From Paludibacter sp. (GTDB lineage: Bacteria; Bacteroidota; Bacteroidia; Bacteroidales; Paludibacteraceae), in assembly GCA_031292575.1 (NCBI GenBank), contig JARLGX010000035.1:103819-167818 (forward strand): a stretch of 64,000 nucleotides of DNA, in the 5' to 3' direction. Below the pieces are notes generated by a model. It made no database searches, was not told the DNA's origin, and worked only from the letters and a program-made list of their open reading frames with translations. Numbering within the stretch: position 1 is the stretch's first letter; each line of letters begins with the position of its first letter. This document shows, piece by piece, positions 36,079-46,183 of this stretch. The translations under genes were made by a program, and so were the position numbers.

Positions 36079-36109
36079 TCTTTCAAACTTATATAAACTC
36101 TATTATTGA

Positions 36110-36720
36110 TTGAAAAAAACACCATACGTTTCAATCTTGAGGCAGCGAGGAGGGATTGCTTCAAGTAGCGGAACTGTCATCCCCAATAAATATTCTTTCA
36201 CTCCGTGTAGGAAAACATTCTCTCCGAATAATAAAAGAATATTGCTTCATAAAAAAGCAATTTTGATAAAGCAGAAATGTTCTCCGCTTCATGGAAAACC
36301 ATCTTCGCTTAGTGGAAAAACTTCCCCGCTTTCACCAGAATCAATTTTGCTTGCTAAAAAACCAATTTCTCTTTGGCGAAAAACTTTCTTGCTTTCGACA
36401 GAATCTTTCCCGCTTTGGCGAAAACCAATATTTCCGAAGCGGCACTGTACCCGCCCCGTAAGTATTGAATCTTGCTAAAGCGGGAGACTTTGTGGCGAAA
36501 GAGAAAAACATTTCCGCTTAAGCAAAAAACATTTCCGCCAAAGCAAAATTCATTTTATAAGAAGACACAGGCATTTTACAGAAAGAGAGAAAGATTTTCG
36601 CTTAAGCGACAGACATTTTAGATAAGGAGAAAAAGATTCCCGTTTGGGAAATATTCTTTCGCTCCGCTTAAATATTCCTCCACTACGGGGAGGGAATGTT
36701 TCATTATTCTCCTCAGTTCG
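36110..36720. repeat. degenerate 21-bp tandem repeat array (about 29 units)
   Basis: From about 36112 the sequence can be cut into consecutive 21-bp units such as TTTCCCGCTTTGGCGAAAACC (36406-36426, quoted in part: TTTCCCGCTTTGGCGAAAAC), ATCTTCGCTTAGTGGAAAAA and ATTTCCGCTTAAGCAAAAAA. Each has a T-rich left third, a GC-containing centre near CCGCTT.. and an A-rich right third, so T and A tracts alternate every half unit. One frame stays open over 122 codons (36110-36478) with a heptapeptide pattern x-L-x-x-K-P/T, but this follows from the 21-bp period and I do not call it a gene. Curved-DNA or nucleoid-protein platform is a fair guess. Confidence 0.85.
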
Positions 36721-36851
36721 GAGTAGCGTGTAATATTTTGTATAGTCTCCAGAACAAAGATTTCACTCTGTTTCTCTCCACTGTAACTAATTCTATTCCA
36801 GATAATGTGTGCGTTTGTTTTACAAGCTGAATATTCCATTGTAAATGTTAG

Positions 36852-36879
36852 TTTGTCTCAAAAATAGTTTATATCTTTG
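36852..36879 (+). promoter_or_regulatory. candidate promoter upstream of the secreted propeller protein
   Basis: TTTG (36852-36855), 16-bp spacer, TATCTTTG (36872-36879). Spacing is shorter than the usual 19-21 bp and the leader to 37150 would be about 260 nt. Confidence 0.35.
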
Positions 36880-37068
36880 GGGATTTAAATATTAATAATG
36901 CTAAACATAACTGTTGCAACAAATTAAGAGTTGTGCAGGTTAAAAATGAATGTTCCAATAAAGTCTTGAAATTAAACAAGATAATCAGTTTTAAATATTA
37001 ACCTAAGCTGATATATGGGTAACAGAGTTTCTTAAAGGGAATTGTTATATGGTATATTAAAAAAAATA

Positions 37069-37119
37069 ATGATGAAAAACTATTACCAAATACTAGGAAT
37101 TGAAAGTGTTACAGAGTAA
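37069..37119 (+). pseudogene. possible remnant of a J-domain (DnaJ-like) gene
   Basis: A 16-codon frame encodes MMKNYYQILGIESVTE and then stops. This is close to the start of J domains (pattern M-K-x-Y-Y-x-I-L-G-V), but the helix II/HPD region is absent and the sequence downstream is not recognisable. Could be the truncated start of a lost gene; a chance match is possible given its length. Confidence 0.4.
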
Positions 37120-37149
37120 AATGAAAGTATTTTTTTTAAATGAAATGAT

Positions 37150-40100
37150 ATGAAAAGTTTTTTATTGTTATCTTATTTCCTAATTTCAATTTTTGTCGTT
37201 TATGCGCAAAAAAATAATTTAGAACTTGCTATTAATAAACCTGTACCGGCAAGCATAGATTCCGGAATTGAGCATTTAAAAGGTTATGCACTGATTATTA
37301 CCGAACGTAAAGATTATTCCGAAGTTGCTGCTACGAGGGAATTCATAATAAAACAGGGAGGCTCTATTGCAATTATCGGATCGAAAAATGTGATGATTGG
37401 ATGGATTGATCCATCAATAACGAACCAGCTCATTGGGCAACATGGCATTGTGGCAATTACGTATAAGCCGGTGGACATAGGTTCATTGAAAACAAATGAC
37501 CGCCAAACTATTCAAACAGTGACCTTTTTTAATTCTGTTACTTCAAGCAATTTGAAAAAACAATTAGGTGCAGGGGAAAGTAGATCATTAAAGAAAATGG
37601 ATTACTTTGATGCTCTTCCACACCCTGAAATCGTTTATGATGACTACCTTCGAAATCTGAAAAAGAATAAGCTTAATATTGAAAATCTGAATACTAAAAA
37701 TAAAATCCTCAGGGTAAAGAGTGACGGGGCATTGATTACAGGAAACAGTGATAAGATGGTAGGGACAGTTACCGTTGCTGTATTTATGGTAGAGAGCAAT
37801 GGTTCTATTGACCCGGATCTCTATACCTGGAGTACGGCAGATGAAGATAGCATGTACCAACGTACTTTAAAGGATTTAAGTTGGTGGGCTGGCATGGCAA
37901 TGAAGTATGGAAAGGCTCTCACATTCAATGTAATCCCACATTACCATACCGACACAATCTGTCAACAACCTTATGAACCGATTCTGCATAGTTCATTTGA
38001 AGATAGCTTATGGATAGGTTCAATTATGAACAAGCTGGGATTTACGGAGGGCATCCATACTACCCGAGTAGAAGCATATAATACATGGTTGCGTGTAACC
38101 TATAATACGGATTGGGCATACTCTATTTTTTTTGCATATAATCCGTCAACAGCACCCTATTCTTTTACCAATGGTTATGGCGGATATGCCAATTTGAGTG
38201 GACCTTATACTCAGATACTCTTCCAATGGTTTAATAACGGTAGTCCTACCGTTACACATGAAACAGGTCATATATTCGGGGCTCTCGATGAGTACTACTT
38301 GCCCGGTTATGGCGGTTGTGGTGGTGGAGCTTTTAATAATACGGGAAACGGGTTTCCAAACGGCAATTGTGAGCTCTCAAATGTGAATTCTGTAGATTGT
38401 ATGATGAAAGAAAATAGTAATGCCCTTTGTGCATATACGCCTGCGCACATTGGATGGGTCAATAAAGTTTCTGAAATCGCCATGGAAACAAATCCTACGG
38501 GACTTAATATTTCTGTTGAAGATGTGCAGAAAATTTCCCCACTATCTTTTCCATGGGGAAGAGGAACGGCAGTCAATATTTCCGTTGTAACGCCACAAAC
38601 ATTCAATGGCAAAACGTATGATTTTCTATCGTGGAGTGACGGTGGAGCACAATCGCACTCCATCACTGTGCCGGACAGTACAACTACTTATACCGCAAAC
38701 TTCTCACAAACAGGAGAAGCTCCTCAAAACTGGTTGCTCTACCAACAATCCAATGCTTTACCGTCGGCATACATTCACGCAGTGACTTTTGACAAACAAG
38801 GTGAAATGTGGGTCGGAACAGGAGGAGGCCTGAGTAAATTTGATGGTAAAAAATGGACAACTTATAATACAGCGAATAGTGGCATTCCTACTAATTATGT
38901 GACTTCCGTGTTTATAGATTTACAGGGAAACAAATGGATTGGAACTGAACCCTATTATGATGGATCGACTTATAGTGGTGGAGGATTGGCAAAATTTGAC
39001 GGGGCAACATGGACAGTTTATACTACATCAAACTCAGGTTTACCCTCCAATAATGTGACATCAATAGCAATAGATGGTTCCGGGAATAAGTGGATTGGTA
39101 CTGACGCAGGACTTGTAAAATTTGATGGCACATCCTGGATTGTAATCAATAACTTACCTACCAAAAACATAAATGCAATAGTTATAGATAAATCCGGCAA
39201 CAAATGGATAGGTACTGAATTTGGTCTTGCCAAATTTGACGGAACAAACATGACAATTTACAATAAGTTTAATTCGGGCTTACCTGATAATGATGTCAGT
39301 TCAATAGCAATAGACGATTCCGGGAATAAGTGGATTGGCACTTCATATGGAGGTCTTGGTAAATTTAATGACACAAACTGGACGGTTTATACTACTTCAA
39401 ATTCCGGCATTCCTGATAATGAAGTAAGAACTATTTCAATAGACGGGGCTGGAAATAAGTGGATTGGCACATGGGGTGGTCTTGCAAAACTAGAAGGTGA
39501 TACATGGTACGTTTATACACATTCAAATTCAGGTTTGCCTGAAAACAATGTCAGGTCAATAGCAATCGACAGTTCCGGAAATAAATGGATTGGAACTGCC
39601 AACAGTGGTCTAGCAGAATTTGATGATAAAAACTGGTCGGTTTTTACTTATAAAAATCTGGAGTTATTGGATAACAGGGTTACAACAATAGCAATAGATA
39701 GTGCCGGAAATAAGTGGATTGGTACAGGAGGTGGACTTGGCAAATTTGACGGTTCAGCATGGATGGATTATACAACTTCCAATTCGGGTTTACCTTTTTT
39801 CTACGTCAGTTCAATTGGGATAGATGGTTCAGGAAATAAATGGATCGGAACCTGGGATGGTGGTCTTGCTAAATTTGACGGTACAACCTGGACAGTTTAC
39901 AATACTTCCAATTCGGGTTTGCCGGACAATATGGTTATGGCATTAACACTGGATAACTCCGGGAATAAGTGGATTGGAACTTTAAGTGGAGGACTTGCTA
40001 AATTTGACGGTACAACATGGACAGTTTATAATACTTCAAATTCAGGGTTACCAAATAATGATGTCTGGTCAATAGCAATAGACCATTCAGGGAATAAGTG

Positions 40101-40833
40101 GATAGGTACAATTGCAGGACTTGCTAAATATGACGGTAAAACCTGGACAGTATATAACACTTCTAATTCAGGTTTGCCTGATAATTATGTCAATTCAATA
40201 GCAATAGATGGTTCAGGGAATAAGTGGGTTGGGGTTAGCAATGGTGGTGGGCTTGCTAAATTTGATGACACAAACTGGACTATCTATAATAATTCAAATT
40301 CTTTAATCCCTTCAAATAACTCAATCAATTCAATAGCTGTTGATCATTTGGGCAACATATGGATTGGGACCAACGGACTTATAAAGTTCGATGGTACAAC
40401 ATGGACAGTTTATACCAGTTCAAATTCAGGGTTACCAATCAACTATGTTATGGCATTAACCGTTGATGGCTCAGGTAACAAATGGATTGGAACAAATAAT
40501 GGCTTGGCTATTTTTAATGAGGAAGGTATAGTTTCATTAAAAGACACATTGGGTAACGATTTTGCGGGAGAATTGGTTTTGTTTCAGAATTTTCCAAATC
40601 CATTTAGTTCTTCTACAAATATTCGGTTTAACCTTCAAGCTAAATCATTTGTATCACTAAAGGTTTTTGATTTGGAAGGAAGAGAGGTTGCCACAATTGT
40701 TTCTGAGGAGATGTCCGCAGGCATTCACTTACTACAATGGAACTCATCAACTTTGCCAAGCGGTATTTATTTATGCCAATTGCGGACAGATTCATTTACC
40801 CGGACAAAAAAACTTATTTTAAAAGGAAAATGA
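37150..40833 (+). CDS. secreted metallopeptidase-like protein with two beta-propellers and T9SS signal
   Basis: 1227-aa protein. Signal peptide 1-19; a long N-terminal region; a zincin motif HETGHIFGALDEYY (370-383; His370, Glu371, His374) with a following Cys-rich loop, reminiscent of M64-type peptidases; a short bacterial-repeat domain (FLSWSDGGAQSHSITVPDS, about 495-520); then 14 two-component-regulator-propeller repeats (KWIGT..GLAKFDG..WTVY, about 554-1115), enough for two seven-bladed propellers; finally a type A T9SS sorting domain (FPNPFSSSTNIRF ... to the end). So it is exported across the outer membrane and anchored or released. Substrate unknown; peptidase activity is inferred from the motif. 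Confidence 0.88.
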   Translation: MKSFLLLSYFLISIFVVYAQKNNLELAINKPVPASIDSGIEHLKGYALIITERKDYSEVAATREFIIKQGGSIAIIGSKNVMIGWIDPSITNQLIGQHGIVAITYKPVDIGSLKTNDRQTIQTVTFFNSVTSSNLKKQLGAGESRSLKKMDYFDALPHPEIVYDDYLRNLKKNKLNIENLNTKNKILRVKSDGALITGNSDKMVGTVTVAVFMVESNGSIDPDLYTWSTADEDSMYQRTLKDLSWWAGMAMKYGKALTFNVIPHYHTDTICQQPYEPILHSSFEDSLWIGSIMNKLGFTEGIHTTRVEAYNTWLRVTYNTDWAYSIFFAYNPSTAPYSFTNGYGGYANLSGPYTQILFQWFNNGSPTVTHETGHIFGALDEYYLPGYGGCGGGAFNNTGNGFPNGNCELSNVNSVDCMMKENSNALCAYTPAHIGWVNKVSEIAMETNPTGLNISVEDVQKISPLSFPWGRGTAVNISVVTPQTFNGKTYDFLSWSDGGAQSHSITVPDSTTTYTANFSQTGEAPQNWLLYQQSNALPSAYIHAVTFDKQGEMWVGTGGGLSKFDGKKWTTYNTANSGIPTNYVTSVFIDLQGNKWIGTEPYYDGSTYSGGGLAKFDGATWTVYTTSNSGLPSNNVTSIAIDGSGNKWIGTDAGLVKFDGTSWIVINNLPTKNINAIVIDKSGNKWIGTEFGLAKFDGTNMTIYNKFNSGLPDNDVSSIAIDDSGNKWIGTSYGGLGKFNDTNWTVYTTSNSGIPDNEVRTISIDGAGNKWIGTWGGLAKLEGDTWYVYTHSNSGLPENNVRSIAIDSSGNKWIGTANSGLAEFDDKNWSVFTYKNLELLDNRVTTIAIDSAGNKWIGTGGGLGKFDGSAWMDYTTSNSGLPFFYVSSIGIDGSGNKWIGTWDGGLAKFDGTTWTVYNTSNSGLPDNMVMALTLDNSGNKWIGTLSGGLAKFDGTTWTVYNTSNSGLPNNDVWSIAIDHSGNKWIGTIAGLAKYDGKTWTVYNTSNSGLPDNYVNSIAIDGSGNKWVGVSNGGGLAKFDDTNWTIYNNSNSLIPSNNSINSIAVDHLGNIWIGTNGLIKFDGTTWTVYTSSNSGLPINYVMALTVDGSGNKWIGTNNGLAIFNEEGIVSLKDTLGNDFAGELVLFQNFPNPFSSSTNIRFNLQAKSFVSLKVFDLEGREVATIVSEEMSAGIHLLQWNSSTLPSGIYLCQLRTDSFTRTKKLILKGK

Positions 40834-41048
40834 GTTTCTTCAACTAATAACACCTGTCAAACCTGATGTATCCTTCTTTAAAAGTGTAAAGTTTGGTGCT
40901 GGTTGGTGGAATTTGCAATTTCACCTTTTATACTATGAGGATTTTTTAATCCGATGAATACTTTGTTTTCTTTTTATAATAGCATTACAAATGCTAAGAA
41001 TACAAAAGTTGGGATTATGCTCCCGCATTCACTTTGCTTCACTCTCCC
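40834..41048. other. intergenic region without recognisable gene
   Basis: 215 bp between convergent genes. Only a small hairpin AGCATT-ACA-AATGCT (about 40981-40995) is visible; no T-tract follows closely. Nothing else recognised. Confidence 0.5.
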
Positions 41049-42020
41049 TTAAATGATATTCCATCGCGTATTCATCCACCCATTTTGCTGGTCTTTTTTG
41101 AGAAAAGTCCAGGCAACTATCCGACTTACTTTTGTTCCCTGACCCATTGGAATAGTTTTCACTTCCAGCGCTCCTGCGTGCTTGAGTGCTTCGTACACAG
41201 CGGCAAGGTGTGCTTGTTTCGAAATCTGTGTTGTAAACCAAAAACAGTTTGAACCGAATTGTTTGCTTTGTCGTATCATGTCGCGGACGAAACGTTCTTC
41301 GCCACCTTCGCACCACAATTCGTTGCTCTGACCACCAAAGTTCAGTGTTGGAGTGGTAATCTTTTTATGATTCAGGCTGCTTAGTTTTTTAAGTGTCCCT
41401 TGGCGGGCTTCCTCCTGGGATGAATGAAAAGGCGGATTGCAAATGGTGATATCAACAGGTTCATTCCGGTTCATTATTCCATGAAAAATATCGTTGGTGT
41501 TATCCTGAAAACGCAGGTCGATATTTCGTGTCAGGAAAGCATTGTTATTCACAATTTTACTTGCCGATTCAATTGCTGCCGGGTCTGTCTCGGAACCGAT
41601 AAATGTCCAACCGTATTCTTTGTTGCCCACTACAGGAAACACACAGCTGGCTCCAACGCCAATGTCCATGCATCGAACTTTGAAACCTGTGGGGATTTTT
41701 CCATTATTACTTGCTGCCAGTAAATCTGCTGCATAATGAATATAATCAACTCTTCCGGGGATGGGCGGGCACAAATATCCTGTCGGAATATCCCAGTACT
41801 CAATGCCGTAGAAACGTTTCAACAACGCTTTGTTCAGCCACTTTACCGCTTTTGGATTTGCAAAATCAATAGATTCGTTGCCAAAAGCATTCATCTTAAC
41901 ATATTTACCTAACTCAGGACAGGTTTCGGTCAGCTTTTTATAATCGTAGCGTTCGCGGTGTTTGTTACGGGGATGTAAAACTGTCTTTTCAGCAGTGAGT
42001 TCCTTCTTTATTTCGGGCAT
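41049..42020 (-). CDS. rlmF: 23S rRNA (adenine(1618)-N6)-methyltransferase
   Basis: Methylates A1618 of 23S rRNA. The 323-aa protein has HPRNKHRERYDYKKL at the N terminus, SAM-binding DIGVGASCVFPVVG and the N6-adenine motif DITICNPPFHSS. The ATG at 42018-42020 is preferred to one 15 codons upstream because a TACCTTTG promoter box lies at 42053-42060, inside that longer frame. Confidence 0.92.
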   Translation of the reverse strand: MPEIKKELTAEKTVLHPRNKHRERYDYKKLTETCPELGKYVKMNAFGNESIDFANPKAVKWLNKALLKRFYGIEYWDIPTGYLCPPIPGRVDYIHYAADLLAASNNGKIPTGFKVRCMDIGVGASCVFPVVGNKEYGWTFIGSETDPAAIESASKIVNNNAFLTRNIDLRFQDNTNDIFHGIMNRNEPVDITICNPPFHSSQEEARQGTLKKLSSLNHKKITTPTLNFGGQSNELWCEGGEERFVRDMIRQSKQFGSNCFWFTTQISKQAHLAAVYEALKHAGALEVKTIPMGQGTKVSRIVAWTFLKKDQQNGWMNTRWNII

Positions 42021-42052
42021 ACAGGTTGATTTTTTTTGTTCGAGTGCGGTTG

Positions 42053-42060
42053 CAAAGGTA
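42053..42060 (-). promoter_or_regulatory. candidate rlmF -7 box
   Basis: TACCTTTG on the minus strand, 33 bp upstream of the chosen rlmF start; fits TAnnTTTG. Confidence 0.5.
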
Positions 42061-42342
42061 AACATTGCAGCGTGTAAATTTGCTGAAAATAAAGAACATT
42101 ATTTACAAAGTCTATTTTGGAAGTTGTTTTTTTTTGATAAATCTCTAATTCAGTGTTGATATAAACAATGCATTGAATTAAATGAAGTCGTCGTTTATTA
42201 TGTTATTAGGGTTAAGATAACGAAATAAGGCATAATTATCAGATTAAATAATTGATATACAAAACATTTAATTGATTGTGTTGTTTTACTCAAATGTATT
42301 TGAAATATAGTACAAAAATGTAATAACAACAAAATAGATAAG

Positions 42343-43890
42343 ATGCTACAAACAAAAGACGCAACTTCAAGTAAATCAGATTCTCCCGTTGAAAAAGGAG
42401 AGCCAGTTCAGTCGTTCGAATCGTTCATTCAAAACTTTAAAGATACTCTAAAAAAGGTCTTTCACGATGAAAATGATATTGATAAAATGGGCATAACCCG
42501 TGGAATTCCAACTGAAGTATTGGGACAAATTATGGATTGCAACCCATTATCGGTTGCCATTCCAACAGAATACGGCGGACGTGGAGGAAAAGTTGGCGAT
42601 AGTCTGGAACTTTTATCAGCTGCGTCGTACGAGTCGCTGGCTTTGTCACTAACACTGGGTATAAACAGCGCACTTTTCCTGCAACCATTTGCAAAATATG
42701 GGCAGGATTGCATGAAGCCCGAAGTATTTGGACGCTTTCTGCATAATCAAAATATGGGTGGACTTATGATTACCGAATTGGGCTTCGGAAGTGATGCACT
42801 TAATATGCAAACATCGTATACAGAGGATGTTGATCACTATCATTTGAAAGGAACAAAACATTGGGCGGGACTAACCGGACAGGCCGACTATTGGTTATTG
42901 TCGGCTCGCAAGCAAACAGAACAAGGTGGTCTCCAGCGGGATATTGATTTTTTTGTTTGTGACAATACTCAGCCGAATCAAAAAATTCAAGTTGAAGAAT
43001 ACTTCGAAAACCTGGGCCTTTATCAAATACCTTATGGACGGAATAATGTGAATGTGAGAATACCTAAAATACAACGGCTTATACCTCACACGAATGGTGT
43101 GCAAATGATGTTGGATTTACTGCATCGTAGCCGGTTGCATTTCCCGGGAATGGGCTTGGGATTTGTGAAACGTATGCTCGATGAAGCAATTACGCATTGC
43201 CAGACCCGGTTGGTTGGTGGAAAAAGTTTGTTTTCGTACGATCAGGTTCAACAGCATTTAGCCCGATTACAGGCAAACTTTACCATTATTTCCGCTTTTT
43301 GCAAACATAGTTCGGGAGTTGCAGGTATTGAAAATGATTTAACGCCTCTTGGTCTGGAAGCCAACATTATCAAAACGGTTACAACCGATTTAATGCAGGA
43401 TTCGTCGCAAACTCTGCTTACATTGGTTGGAGCTAAAGGTTATAAGCTTAATCACATTGCCGGTAGGGGTACTGTAGATAGTCGGCCATTCCAGATTTTC
43501 GAAGGTTCCAATGATATTCTCTACGCTCAAATTGGTGAAGCATTGGTGAAACTGATGAAAAATGCCAAAGAAACCGGGTTGTATATTTATTTAGGAGGTC
43601 ACCGTTTGGCACAGAATGCAGCTAAATACCTGAAAGATTTGCTCAGTTTTGATATCGATATACAAATGCCACAACGCAAACTGGTGGAGCTTGGTAGGGT
43701 ATTGAGTCGCATTGTTTCCATGGATTTGGTTATTAAAATGGGCGATGCAGGTTTTAGAACCGATTTGATTGATGGAGCTATTTCCATACTTCGCCAGGAA
43801 ATCACAACGCTTATCAGTCATTTCTCTTTCCAGCAACCAACTTTGGTGGTAGCAGATTACCAGGTGGATAGTAATTGGAGCGAATTTTAA
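42343..43890 (+). CDS. acyl-CoA dehydrogenase family protein
   Basis: 515-aa FAD-dependent dehydrogenase. Alpha-helical N domain, a beta domain with MITELGFGSDALNMQTSY and HYHLKGTKHWAGLTG, and a C-terminal helical domain with QIFEGSNDILYAQIGEALVK, which resembles the conserved FAD/dimer motif of the family. The last 110 residues extend beyond a typical 380-aa enzyme, as in longer ACADs. No electron-transfer-flavoprotein or thiolase genes lie nearby, so the substrate cannot be inferred. Confidence 0.88.
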   Translation: MLQTKDATSSKSDSPVEKGEPVQSFESFIQNFKDTLKKVFHDENDIDKMGITRGIPTEVLGQIMDCNPLSVAIPTEYGGRGGKVGDSLELLSAASYESLALSLTLGINSALFLQPFAKYGQDCMKPEVFGRFLHNQNMGGLMITELGFGSDALNMQTSYTEDVDHYHLKGTKHWAGLTGQADYWLLSARKQTEQGGLQRDIDFFVCDNTQPNQKIQVEEYFENLGLYQIPYGRNNVNVRIPKIQRLIPHTNGVQMMLDLLHRSRLHFPGMGLGFVKRMLDEAITHCQTRLVGGKSLFSYDQVQQHLARLQANFTIISAFCKHSSGVAGIENDLTPLGLEANIIKTVTTDLMQDSSQTLLTLVGAKGYKLNHIAGRGTVDSRPFQIFEGSNDILYAQIGEALVKLMKNAKETGLYIYLGGHRLAQNAAKYLKDLLSFDIDIQMPQRKLVELGRVLSRIVSMDLVIKMGDAGFRTDLIDGAISILRQEITTLISHFSFQQPTLVVADYQVDSNWSEF

Positions 43891-43920
43891 ATAAGAAATT
43901 ATTACGAGTCCATATTTTAA

Positions 43921-43964
43921 TAGAAACAGAGCAACCTAATAAGAATTAAGTTGCTCTGTTTCTA
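43921..43964. terminator. bidirectional terminator between the ACAD gene and dnaK
   Basis: Perfect 15-bp stem, TAGAAACAGAGCAAC with GTTGCTCTGTTTCTA, around a 14-nt loop, located between the 3' ends of two convergent genes. Serves both directions. Confidence 0.85.
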
Positions 43965-43996
43965 TTTGCAATTAACCAGTTTATTAAACTAATTAA

Positions 43997-45913
43997 TTAT
44001 TTTACTTCTTCAAAATCTACATCAGTTACATCACCTTGCTTGTTGCTTTCGTTCGAACTATGTTGTTGTCCTCCGAAATCAGCTCCCGGTTGAGCACCTT
44101 CCTGTGCGTTTTGAGCATTATACATTTCCTGACTTGCAGCCTGGAATGCCGCATTTACTTCATTGGTTGCCGCATCAATTGCTTCAACATCCTGAGCTTT
44201 GTGGGCTTCTTTCAGTTTTGCCAAAGCAGCTTCGATAGGACCTTTTTTATCAGCAGGAATTTTATCTCCAATTTCGCTCAGTTGTTTTTCTGTTTGGAAA
44301 ATCAAGCTGTCGGCGTGGTTCAATTTATCTATCTTTTCTTTTTCTTTTGCGTCACTTTCGGCATTGGCTGCTGCTTCGTCTTTCATACGTTTGATTTCTG
44401 CATCGCTCAAGCCGGATGAAGCTTCAATACGGATACTTTGAGATTTTCCGGTTGCTTTGTCTTTAGCAGAAACATGTAAGATACCATTGGCATCAATATC
44501 GAAAGTCACTTCAATTTGAGGTTCTCCACGACGGGAAGGCATAATCCCATCCAGGTGAAAACGACCGATTGATTTGTTTTGATTTGCCATTGGACGTTCG
44601 CCTTGCAAAATATGAATTTCTACAGAAGGTTGATTGTCGGCAGCCGTTGTAAATGTTTCCGATTTTTTTGTTGGGATAGTTGTATTAGCTTCAATCAATT
44701 TAGTCATTACACTTCCCATTGTTTCAATACCCAACGAAAGTGGTGTAACATCAAGCAACAATACATCGGTTACTTCACCAGTTAAAACACCACCTTGAAT
44801 GGCTGCACCTACTGCAACTACTTCATCTGGATTCACACCTTTTGAAGGAGTTTTACCAAAGAATTTTTCTACTGCAGATTGTATAGCAGGGATACGTGTT
44901 GAACCACCAACAAGGATTATTTCGTCAATATCACCAATTGTCAAACCTGCATTTTTCAAAGCGGTTTTACAAGGATCAATCGTGCGTTGAATCAAATCAT
45001 CGATCAATTGTTCGAATTTTGCACGTGTCAACGTACGAACCAAGTGACGTGGCACACCATCAACCGGCATAATATAAGGTAAATTGATTTCCGAAGAAGT
45101 TGTATTCGAAAGTTCAATTTTAGCTTTTTCGGCAGCTTCTTTCAACCGTTGTAAAGCCATTGGGTCCTTACTCAGATCAATTCCACTGTTTTCGTTTTTA
45201 AATTCCTGCACCAACCAGTCGATAATACGGTGGTCAAAGTCATCACCACCTAAATGAGTATCACCATCAGTCGATTTTACTTCAAATACACCGTCGCCAA
45301 GTTCAAGTACCGAAACATCATGAGTACCACCACCACAGTCAAAAACAACGATTTTCATGTCTTTGTTGGTCTTGTCCAAACCATAAGCTAAGGCCGCAGC
45401 AGTAGGTTCATTTACAATACGTTTTACATTTAAACCTGCAATTTCACCGGCTTCTTTTGTTGCCTGACGTTGAGCATCGTTAAAGTAAGCAGGAACAGTA
45501 ATTACCGCATCGGTAACTTCAGTTCCCAAATAATCTTCGGCTGTTTTTTTCATTTTCTGAAGAATAATAGCCGAAATTTCTTGTGGAGAATACAAACGTC
45601 CATCAATGTCAACACGAGCAGTGTTATTGTCTCCCTTAACCACTTTAAATGGAACGCGGCCAATTTCTTTAGTCAAACGGTCAAAAGTTTCGCCCATGAA
45701 ACGTTTAATTGAAAATACAGTTTTAGTAGGGTTTGTAATAGCCTGACGTTTAGCAGGATCACCTACTTTACGTTCGCCACCATCAACAAATCCAACTACG
45801 GAAGGAGTGGTGCGTTTTCCTTCGCTGTTGGCGATAACGATTGGTTCGTTACCTTCCATTACAGAAACGCACGAGTTTGTGGTTCCTAAGTCAATGCCAA
45901 TAATTTTTCCCAT
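43997..45913 (-). CDS. dnaK: molecular chaperone DnaK (Hsp70)
   Basis: 638-aa Hsp70. ATPase domain (about 1-380) with [45 protein letters not shown]; substrate-binding beta domain ([29 protein letters not shown] region) and helical lid ending in a Gly/Gln/Asn-rich tail with the conserved acidic end DVDFEEVK. Full length and intact. Encoded alone: no grpE or dnaJ adjacent. Confidence 0.98.
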   Translation of the reverse strand: MGKIIGIDLGTTNSCVSVMEGNEPIVIANSEGKRTTPSVVGFVDGGERKVGDPAKRQAITNPTKTVFSIKRFMGETFDRLTKEIGRVPFKVVKGDNNTARVDIDGRLYSPQEISAIILQKMKKTAEDYLGTEVTDAVITVPAYFNDAQRQATKEAGEIAGLNVKRIVNEPTAAALAYGLDKTNKDMKIVVFDCGGGTHDVSVLELGDGVFEVKSTDGDTHLGGDDFDHRIIDWLVQEFKNENSGIDLSKDPMALQRLKEAAEKAKIELSNTTSSEINLPYIMPVDGVPRHLVRTLTRAKFEQLIDDLIQRTIDPCKTALKNAGLTIGDIDEIILVGGSTRIPAIQSAVEKFFGKTPSKGVNPDEVVAVGAAIQGGVLTGEVTDVLLLDVTPLSLGIETMGSVMTKLIEANTTIPTKKSETFTTAADNQPSVEIHILQGERPMANQNKSIGRFHLDGIMPSRRGEPQIEVTFDIDANGILHVSAKDKATGKSQSIRIEASSGLSDAEIKRMKDEAAANAESDAKEKEKIDKLNHADSLIFQTEKQLSEIGDKIPADKKGPIEAALAKLKEAHKAQDVEAIDAATNEVNAAFQAASQEMYNAQNAQEGAQPGADFGGQQHSSNESNKQGDVTDVDFEEVK

Positions 45914-46183
45914 AATTTTTTTTATTATTTATTTTTTCAGTTGTTTCTGATATTTTTTATACGTTTCCAATTTTACAAATGATATGCCAACCAAAATTTG
46001 TCATTTTTAAATTCGTATATTGACAGAAAAAGGCAGTAAACAATAAAATTACAACTAAATATAACTGACAAAAGGGCAGAAATTGGCAGATTCTGTAGGA
46101 GTAAGCAGCAAATGCATGGAATACATACATGCGACTTTGCTCGTAGGTATGTGATGTTTAATTACAGGCAAATTTCTTACCTC
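45914..46183. promoter_or_regulatory. dnaK upstream region with repeated GRCAG words
   Basis: No gene here. TTGACAGAAAAAGGCAG (about 46020-46036) and CTGACAAAAGGGCAGAAATT followed by GGCAG (about 46066-46090) share TGACA/GGCAG words on the plus strand. No CIRCE element (TTAGCACTC-N9-GAGTGCTAA) is visible. The words could be a heat-shock regulatory site, unproven. The region shares borders with the folK promoter. Confidence 0.35.

Noticed and set aside
36110..36478. 122-aa protein-coding gene
   Set aside because: Its open frame is a consequence of 21-bp tandem units; the array continues beyond the stop, and the peptide is a repetitive, Lys/Pro/Ser-rich string without domain.
36618..36839. 73-aa minus-strand gene
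   Set aside because: Starts outside and ends inside the 21-bp array; no domain and no promoter or partner gene.
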